A stretch of DNA of 64,000 nt from Campanula takesimana (Eukaryota > Streptophyta > Magnoliopsida > Asterales > Campanulaceae). Shown one piece after another: positions 35,501 through 45,400 of the stretch. The notes beneath the pieces are model-generated. The model was not told the DNA's origin. It made no database searches and saw only the letters and a list, made by a program, of their open reading frames with translations. The stretch is taken from positions 62,001 through 126,000 of the forward strand of contig JAOWBW010001589.1 of the NCBI GenBank assembly GCA_026119855.1, written 5' to 3'. The translations under genes and the position numbers were made by a program. Numbering within the stretch: position 1 is the first letter of the stretch; each line of letters begins with the position of its first letter.

Positions 35501-38500
35501 CCATCAATTGGAAATTGGCTGCTAGTTGTGCGTGGTTTACAAGATGTGAGAGGAATGTTGTTCCTTTTGGTATTTGGTGTATCCTGGGTTCCTGTGCATG
35601 CGTAGGAAAAGGAAATAGCATTCCTTTGAGATATTGTTTCCTTAGTCAACTTGGAGATGTACTCTGTAACATCCGTCCCATTTGCATACATTTTTCATGC
35701 ATTGCATCATTTATTTGTGCATTATTTTGTGTTTTAATATTTTATTTGAATGTATGGTTCGTCTATTGACTCGTCTAAAATTAATAATGATAAATAAATA
35801 AATATATATATATATATATATATAAAATTATTAAAATTATAAATTATCAAATTATAAATTATATTTAAAATAAAAATATGAAATAAAATAAAGCTTCATA
35901 TTTTGTAGTGTGTAATTTAGAGTTAGTAAAATGACTAGTTAAATATAAGAGTACTCAAGTAGTAAAATTAGTATTTTAGGATTAAGAAAGTTTGAGGAGC
36001 TAGTGTGTTAAACTGAATTCTTAGGGTTTATTTGTAATTTAGCCAAAGTTGAAGGGTGTTTTGAAAACATTGAAAAAGTGAGTATAAATCCTCAAGCTCC
36101 AGAGACTTCATTTGCGTAAATACTCAGCCTACTCCTCTCTGTTCCGTTCCAGTTCGACAAAGAAGGGGTCATGCCCGACTTTCTTCTTCCTTCACTAATC
36201 AACCTTCCGTTCAACAACCCAACTCCGTAGAAGTGCATGTTCAACCTCGGTGATCATTTTGACAGCAAAATTAAAAGGTTTAATCGGTGGAATTTCGTTA
36301 ATTTGTAAGTTACTATTTCCCCCTTTAATTATAGTTTTGTGCATAAATGCTATAAATGATGCTTTTATTGTCAAATATGAAATTGTGAGTATTAATTGTG
36401 ATGTTTGTTATTTTGTTAATATGTAATTGTATATACATATTACTTAGTTAAATGGACCTAAATAATTAGAATTGTTGCTTGTAATAATAATTTTGCGACG
36501 AAAGAGTGGCGGTAGTATAACTAGTAATTAGGACCCAAAATTAGTAAAAGACTCGACGGAGTCGTATAGGGCGTAATAAAGTTACCCCGTACCATAAATA
36601 AGTTCCTAAATTAAATTAGGAGCGATCAAATTATAATTGTGATTATACGCGTGTTAAGTAACGGTGAGTAGGTACAATATGACCTGCGCTATTACGTATT
36701 TGAGTCTAATACTTATGGGCTCATATTTGGATTGGTTATGTTATGATGGACACTTTATGTGCCATATGGTTGATGGATATTTGCGTATGGTTACATGTTG
36801 ATGCTGAGGAATATGATGCTGAGGAATATGATACAATTGCTCATGTGAAATATGGAAAGGCCACTACTTTTGGGCCTAGTTAAATTGGTTTAGGACAAGT
36901 AAACATCTACTTGTGCATTTGAGTCCAGCTGGCGTACGTGTTTGGAGGTGTATAGATGTACGGTTATTGCGAGAGCTAGGGCTAAGTAATAACCGTGGGT
37001 CTATACATCTGTGACCTTTCCCCTCCGATGGCCACGGTTGGGGTTTATAGCCCCACTGTTATAGCAATAGCGTAACTTTGGTAGGCTAGTTTCCCGTGGC
37101 TAGTTGCTGGGCTGTAGGGGCCAGCACGTCACGTGGCGTGAATACGAATACCGATTCACAACATAGTGCTACAGTTTTACGACACATATCGCATATGAGT
37201 ACTACGCATACAGCAAATGTATGAGAGGATGAATAAGGTGTGCATTGAAGATGATCAGAGGGTTTTCCTGATCCCGTATCCTTTTATTGTGTGTGCTTTA
37301 CAACATATTATGTGGACTGTGGACTTTAGCACAGTCCACATATGGTGCTTGTAATTAGACTGTGGACTTTAGCACAGCCGTGTGTATATATTAGTCGTTC
37401 TTTCTTCCGCATGCGTAAAGTTGTCTCCGAGCTAAAAGCTTGTTGAGGTGTTGTTTATTGGTATTGGTGTAGTATGATTCCGGCCTTTGTGTAGCCGATG
37501 TTGTGAGTATAGTATACATTATACAGGTTTATGGTAAATGTTGGTTTTATAGCAGGGTTCACGCACCTGGTTCGAGGTACCATATAGGACCTCGGGACTC
37601 AGGTCGCGTCAGTTGGTATCAGAGCATAGGTTAGATAGCCAGGAGAGGATCTTTGGCTTAGGTGGGGTATTTTTGTGATTTAGGTATTAACGTCGAGTGT
37701 TGTGTGTAGGTTTTAAGTATGGCAGAGAATCGTCAGGGAACTGGAACGAGTGATACAGGCAGAGTCGGTGGAAAGGAGAATGAGAATTTCATGCATATGT
37801 TCCAAGGATTCATGCAATCAATGATGGATATGAACAGACAGGCTATGCAGGGCCAAAGGCTACCTGAAGGTGCACAACAGCAGGGTCAAGGGCTTGTGCA
37901 GAATCATGGGTTGGAACGCTTTCTAAAAATGAAGCCTCGTAGTTATGATGGGGAATCAGACTCTACAAAGGCTGAGAGATGGATTGAATCTATAGAGAAA
38001 ATCTATGCAGCATTGCAATGCGGGGAAGAGGACAAAGTACGGTTTGCTGTGTTTAAACTAGAAGATGCAGCAGAACACTGGTGGGAAGTACTGAAAGAAA
38101 GTTGGGTTCGTGAAGGAGTACCACATACATGGGATAATTTCTTGAAGCAATTCAGAAACCAATTTGTACCAACAGTGGTTCAGGATAAGAAAGAGATGGA
38201 ATTTCTCAATCTGGAGCAAGGGAGCATGACTATAGCACAGTACTCAGCTAAGTTTACAGAGTTGGCAAGGTATTGCGCACATCTAGTCCCTAATGAAGAG
38301 AAAAGGGTGTATAGGTTTGTGAAAGGATTAAAGACTGAATTTCGGAGATAGTTGTTGTCAATAGAGTTTCCAAGTTACCAAGTAGCGGTCAATAAGGCCT
38401 ACCGGATTGAACAAGATATAGAGGAGCATCGGTTGAAGCAAGGAAATACCAGTGGTGGCCAACAAGTGTCGCGAGGTCAAGGTTCAAGGCAAAATACAGG

Positions 38501-41500
38501 CAATGCTAGTAACAACAGAGGTAGCCGATTCAGACAAGTAAACCGGTCACAACAACCTACAAGCGGCCGAAGTAGTGTTAATCCATCCCAAGGGTCGAAA
38601 AACACTGGGATTGTTTGTGGCTTTTGCTTGAAGGGTGGACACACAGAGGATCGTTGTTGGGCTAAGCAAGGAAAATGTTTGTTATGCGGTGATAGTGGCC
38701 ATTTTAGGAAAGATTGTCCGAGAAATCAGGGAGGTCAGCCATCTGGTAGCACACAGGCGACAACTAGGGCTCAGGTGACAGCTGGGGCGAAGAGAGATCA
38801 TGAGGGCCGACCTAGAGTTCAGGGTAGAGTCTTTGCGCTAGATCAGAGGGGTGTGCCGGAGTCTACCGCAGTGATTGGAGGTAATTTACTTATTTCTAGC
38901 GCGAGAGCTCGAGTACTTATTGACCCAGGATCATCTCATTCATATGTTGCATCTCATTTTGCACATCATTTGCATGTTCCATCCCAGTCTTTGTCTTATT
39001 TGTTGGAGGTATCTACTCCCATGGGAGAGTGCCTGGTAGCTACAAACGTATATCGTGCATGTAAAGTACAAATTGGTGATCCAATCTTATATGTTGATTT
39101 GGTAGTATTGCCCATACGTGACTTTGATGTTATTCTTGGCATGGATTGGTTATGTGCACATCATGCATCTGTTAATTGTCGTAGCAAAGTGGTTACTTTC
39201 TCTATTCCGGAACTACCTGAGTTTACTTTTGAGGGTGACAAGATTATGGGGGGTATCCATATTATTTCTGCTTTAAAGGCTCGTAAGTTGTTGTCACATG
39301 GTTGTACTGGTTATCTAGCTTGTGTGATGGATAAAAGTAAACAAATGCCCAAGTTAGAAGATGTGCCTGTCGTAAATGAGTTATCTGATGTATTCTCTAC
39401 CGAATATGATATGCCTCCAGATCGGGAAGTAGAGTTTTGTATTGAGTTGTTGCCAGGTACTGCACCAATCTCAAAGGCACCTTATAGGATGGCACCTGCT
39501 GAACTTAAAGAGCTTAAGGTCCAGTTGCAGGAGTTACTAGACCGTGGGTTCATTAGACCGAGTGTATCTCCATGGGGTGCACCAGTACTGTTTGTAAAGA
39601 AGAAAGATGGGACATTTCGGCTATGCATTGATTATCGACAGTTGAATCAGGTAACAGTGAAGAATAAATATCCGTTACCACACATTGATGATTTATTTGA
39701 TCAACTTCAGGGCTCTGTTGTGTTTTCTAAACTGGATCTGAGAAGTGGGTATCATCAGTTAAAGATTCGTGCCGAAGATATTTCAAAGACTGCATTCCGA
39801 ACAAGGTATGGACATAATGAGTTTCTTATCATGCCCTTTGGGTTAACAAATGCCCCTGCGGTATTCATGGATTTGATGAACCGGGTTTTCAAGCCTTATC
39901 TTGATTGTTTTGTGGTGGTCTTCATTGATGATATTTTGGTTTATTCCAAGAGCCGGGATGAACATGAACAACATTTACGAAGAGTGTTGACAGTGCTTCG
40001 TGAAAAGCAGTTGTTTGCAAAGTTTAGCAAGTGTGCATTTTGGCTTGAAAAAGTATCATTTCTGGGTCATGTAGTATCCAGTGAAGGTATTTCAGTAGAT
40101 CCATCCAAAATTGAAGCTATTGTAAGTTGGAAATGACCAGAAACGGTGACAGAAGTACGCAGCTTCTTGGGATTGGCTGGTTACTACCGAAGGTTTATTG
40201 AAGGATTTTCAAAAATAGCAACCCCGTTGACTAAGTTGACTCAGAAAAATGCTCCATTTTTGTGGAATGATAAGTGTGAATCAAGTTTCGAGGAACTGAA
40301 GAAAAGATTAACCACAGCTCCCATCCTTGCGTTGCCAAACGGACATGACAGGTTCATTATATACAGTGATGCTTCGAAAGAGGGTTTGGGATGTGTGTTG
40401 ATGCAGAATGGGAAAGTGATAGCTTATGCATCTCGAAAGTTGACACCTTGCGAACAGAATTATCCAACACATGACATGGAGTTGGCTGCGATCATATTTG
40501 CCCTTCACAAGTGGAAACATTATCTTTATGGGGTCAAGTTTGAAGTTTTCACCGACCATAAAAGTTTGAAGTATCTATTCTCTCAAAAGGAATTAAACAA
40601 CAGACAACGTCGATGGATGGAACGATTGAAAGACTATGATTGCACTATTTCATATCATCCGGGGAAATCTAATGTAGTAGCGGATGCAATAAGTCGAAAA
40701 GCTTATATGTCTTGTTTGATGGTTCGAGAGTGGAAAATGTTGGAAGATATTCGAGATTGGAGTCCCCTAGAATCGAGACATGGGGTGATTTTTGCGAATG
40801 TTCGAGCTATACCTGTATTGTTCCAACAAGTCAAGGAGGCTCAACCAAAGGATCCTGAGTTAAAGAAATTGATGGATGGCTTAAAAGATGGAAATGCAGG
40901 GGATTTCTCACTAAATAACGATGGTATTTTAACATTCAGAGGTAGAATTTGTGTTCCAACAATCGATGGAGTTAAACAACAAGTTCTTGATGAAGGCCAT
41001 AAAGCAAAGTATACTATTCATCCTGCAAGTACCAAAATGTATCGAGATCTGAAACAACATTTCTGGTGGAACAACATGAAACGGGAAATTGCGGAATATG
41101 TCTCTAAGTGTTTAACATGCCAACAAGTGAAAGTGGAACATCAAACGTCTGCAGGGTTATTGCAACCATTAGAGATACCAGAATGGAAGTGGGAAAACAT
41201 AGCGATGGATTTTGTTACAGGGTTACCCCCGAACTCGACGGAGTCATGATGCTGTGTGGGTTATCATTGATAGATTGACCAAATCTGCGCACTTTCTACC
41301 TATTTCTATGAATTACTCGATGGGGAAATTTGCTTCCTTATATATTCAAGAAATTGTAAGATTGCATGGAGTACCAGTTAGTATTGTGTCTGACAGAGAT
41401 CCTCGGTTTACATCTAGATTTTGGCAGGCGTTACAGAATGCCATGGGTACAAAGTTGAGTTTCAGCACTGCATTTCATCCGCAGACAGATGGACAGTCCG

Positions 41501-42417
41501 AGAGAACTATTCAGATACTCGAGGATATGTTAAGAGCGTGCTCCATAGACTTCACTGCCACATGGGATTTTCATTTCCCGTTAGCAGAATTTGCATATAA
41601 CAATAGTTATCAGTCTAGTATCGAGATGGCTCCGTATGAGGAACTTTATGGGAGGAAATGTCGATCTCCGATTTGTTGGGATGAAGTTGGTGAAGCAAAA
41701 TTTTGGGGTCCTGACATGGTACATGAATCTGCTGAAAAGGTAAAATTGATTCGGGAGAGATTGAAAACAGCACAGAGTCGACAAAAAAGCTACGCCGACA
41801 ACAGAAGGCGTGACCTTGAGTTTCAGGTAGGCGATCATGTGTTCTTGAAGGTTTCTCCTCGAACTGGAATCAAGAGGTTTGGAAAGAAGGGTAAATTGAG
41901 TCCAAGATACATCGGGCCATTCGAGATCTTACAAAAAGTGGGGAACGTGGCTTACCGACTTGCGTTGCCACCATCTATGGCGGGTATCCATGATGTCTTT
42001 CATGTATCAATGCTAAGGAAATACCTCCATGATACGTGTCACGTGCTACAACAAGAACCGATGGAACTTGAGACTGATCTTTCATATATAGAGCAACCTA
42101 TAAAGATTATTGACACTAAGGAGCGTGTGTTGAGGTCGAAGACTATTCCTTTGGTGAAAATTGTATGGAGGAACCATGACATCGAGGAAGCTACATGGGA
42201 AATGGAAAGTGAGATGCGGGAAAAATACCCTCAACTGTTTATGGATTTTGGTAAGTAAATTCAAGGACGAATTTATTTTTAAGGGGGAGAGGGTGTAACA
42301 TCCGTCCCATTTGCATAATTTTTCATGCATTGCATCATTTATTTGTGCATTATTTTGTGTTTTAATATTTTATTTGAATGTATGGTTCGTCTATTGACTC
42401 GTCTAAAATTAATAATG

Positions 42418-42459
<42 letters not shown>

Positions 42460-45400
42460 TATTAAAATTATAAATTATAAATTATCAAATTATAAATTAT
42501 ATTTAAAATAAAAATATGAAATAAAATAAAGCTTCATATTTTGTAGTGTGTAATTTAGAGTTAGTAAAATGACTAGTTAAATATAAGAGTACTCAAGTAG
42601 TTAAATTAGTATTTTAGGATTAAGAAAGTTTGAGGAGCTAGTGTGTTAAACTGAATTCTTAGGGGTTTATTTGTAATTTAGCCAAAGTTGAAGGGTGTTT
42701 TGAAAACATTGAAAAAGTGAGTATAAATCCTCAAGCTCCAGGACTTCATTTGCGTAAATACTCAGCCTACTCCTCTCTGTTCCGTTCCAGTTCAACAAAG
42801 AAGGGGTCATGCCCGACTTTCTTCTTCCTTCACTAATCAACCTTCCGTTCAACAACCCAACTCCGTAGAAGTGCATGTTCAACCTCGGTGATCATTTTGA
42901 CAGCAAAATTAAAAGGTTTAATCGGTGGAATTTCGTTAATTTGTAAGTTACTATTTCCCCCTTTAATTATAGTTTTGTGCATAAATGCTATAAATGATGC
43001 TTTTATTGTCAAATATGAAATTGTGAGTATTAATTGTGTTGTTTGTTATTTTGTTAATATGTAATTGTATATACATATTACTTAGTTAAATGGACCTAAA
43101 TAATTAGAATTGTTGCTTGTAATAATAATTTTGCGACGAAAGAGTGGCGGTAGTATAACTAGTAATTAGGACCCAAAATTAGTAAAAGACTCGACGGAGT
43201 CGTATAGGGCGTAATAAAGTTACCCCGTACCATAAATAAGTTCCTAAATTAAATTAGGAGCGATCAAATTATAATTGTGATTATACGCGTGTTAAGTAAC
43301 GGTGAGTAGGTACAATATGACCTGCGCTATTACGTATTTGAGTCTAATACTTATGGGCTCATATTTGGATTGGTTATGTTATGATGGACACTTTATGTGC
43401 CATATGGTTGATGGATATTTGCGTATGGTTACATGTTGATGCTGAGGAATATGATGCAATTGCTCATGTGAAATATGGAAAGGCCACTACTTTTGGGCCT
43501 AGTTAAATTGGTTTAGGACAAGTAAACATCTACTTGTGCATTTGAGTCCAGCTGGCGTACGTGTTTGGGGGTGTATAGATGTACGGTTATTGCGAGAGCT
43601 GGGGCTAAGTAATAACCGTGGGTCTATACATCTGTGACCTTTCCCCTCCGATGGCCACGGTTGGGGTTTATAGCCCCACTGTTATAGCAATAGCGTAACT
43701 TTGGTAAGCTAGTTTCCCGTGGCTAGTTGCTGGGCTGTAGGGGCCAGCACGTCACGTGGCGTGAATACGAATACCGATTCACAACATAGTGCTACAGTTT
43801 TACGACACATATCGCATATGAGTACTACGCATACAGCAAATGTATGAGAGGATGAATAAGGTGTGCATTGAAGATGATCAGAGGGTTTTCCTGATCCCGT
43901 ATCCTTTTATTGTGTGTGCTTTACAACATATTATGTGGTTAAGTGTATCTTGTGAAAGATGTGCAGTTATCTTTACTGACTTTATATGTTAAAAGTAATT
44001 GTATGTTGCATACTATCATGCCAGGGTTTCGACTCACCCCTTCCTTTATTGTTGTTTTCCTTAGATCGCCGTGAGGCCGGGGAAGGACATCGTTGAGTTC
44101 GTAGGCCGGTGAGGAGCCTCAGGTAGTTTTTCTTTTGGGGTAGTTGTTTATAGTGTTTAGTATGTTGCTTTTGGTGAGGCCGTGGTTGTACAGTGTTATG
44201 TAAATACTGTTGTCTTTTGGATAGAACGTATGGTGCTTGTAATTAGACTGTGGACTTTAGCACAGCCGTGTGTATATATTAGTCGTTCTTTCTTCCGCAT
44301 GCGTAAAGTTGTCTCCGAGCTAAAAGCTTGTTGAGGTGTTGTTTATTGGTATTGGTGTAGTATGATTCCGGCTTTTGTGTAGCCGATGTTGTGAGTATAG
44401 TATACATTATACAGGTTTATGGTAAATGTTGGTTTTATAGCAGGGTTCACGCACCTGGTTCGAGGTACCATATAGGACCTCGGGTCGCGTCATACTCCCT
44501 CCGTGTTAGAGCTTGGGTTAATTATTTTATGTTTAGGTTTTGGACTTAGAACTCTATATAAATCAAGTAATAGTCATAAACACAATTGTAACATCAGAAA
44601 AAATATTAGTGAAATATTTTGGCTTGGTAGCGCCCCCGGACATAGTCATTGTTGTGACGAACCGGGTAACAATTCTTGTGTTCTTCTTGATTTTATTTTT
44701 CGCTCTTGTTTTTGTTATACTCTCCATTTCTTTGGGCCGTGACTCTTGATAGATTTCCCAACACTCTCACCCTCACCCCTGCCCTCTTTTATCAAGGCAG
44801 CTGGCAGCCAACAACCCATATACAACCCCATCTCAGTCCACCATGGCCACCCCAAATCTAAACAAATCTGACCCTCTCTCTCTCTCTCTCTCGGATCTAG
44901 ATCGATCTCCCTCTGTTTCTCTATGTAATGCGGAAGAAGAAGCATCGGCAGCAAAATGGTCAAATTTTTGTTGGCGTTTCTTTTGAATTCATGGTTCATA
45001 TTTGGGAACAATTTCTTAATTTCTGGAGTTATGAATTTTCAATTTTAAATCTTGTGTTTTAGATCTGGTTTTAAAATATGTTTCTGATTGATTTGAATAT
45101 TGCAAATTAGTGTGTTTTGAAGTACTAATGTTTAGTGGAGAGATTTATGAGATTCACACTCTTTGAATTTTTCAAAACTCATAAATGAATAGCACAGAAC
45201 CCGACTTCTGGGTTCATTTCTATCTGAAAATTGGGTATGGGATGTGGGAAAGATGGCAGCCATGTTGGTTGTTGGGCTAAGATTTGTTTTTTTTTTTTTT
45301 AATTAAACTCTTGAATTGGTTGATTATAAATTGGAGATGGGTTGAAAGGGAGGGTTGTGGTGTGGTGGGGTGGGGTGGAGGAGGTGGGGAGGAGCAACCA

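Larger units (their letters stand above)
35665..44492 (+). mobile_element. Ty3/Gypsy chromovirus, Tekay/Del type, 8.8 kb
   Basis: LTRs start TGTAACATCC and end CGCGTCA. A perfect 5-bp duplication TACTC (35660-35664 and 44493-44497) marks insertion into the right LTR of the copia element. Order: LTR, primer site, gag, protease, reverse transcriptase, RNase H, integrase, chromodomain, polypurine tract, LTR. The LTRs are nearly identical apart from one deletion, so the insertion is young, but the coding region has three breaks. Confidence 0.95.
33153..44763 (+). mobile_element. GAG-only copia-type LTR element (TR-GAG-like), interrupted by a Gypsy
   Basis: Two LTRs of exactly 552 bases (the right one split), TGTTGAG...CCAACA ends and a perfect 5-bp duplication CTCTC (33148-33152 and 44764-44768) define it. 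After the left LTR lies the primer site TGGCATCAGAGC. One frame gives GAG and protease, and the internal region is only about 1.67 kb. Integrase, reverse transcriptase and RNase H are missing, so it needed a partner element to move. The LTRs differ at roughly a dozen positions by eye. Confidence 0.92.
35379..44763 (+). repeat. 3' LTR of the GAG-only element, split by the Gypsy insertion
   Basis: Part one is 35379-35664 (286 bases) and part two 44498-44763 (266 bases). Together they total 552 bases, the length of the left LTR, which confirms the reading and the nested order. Confidence 0.92.
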
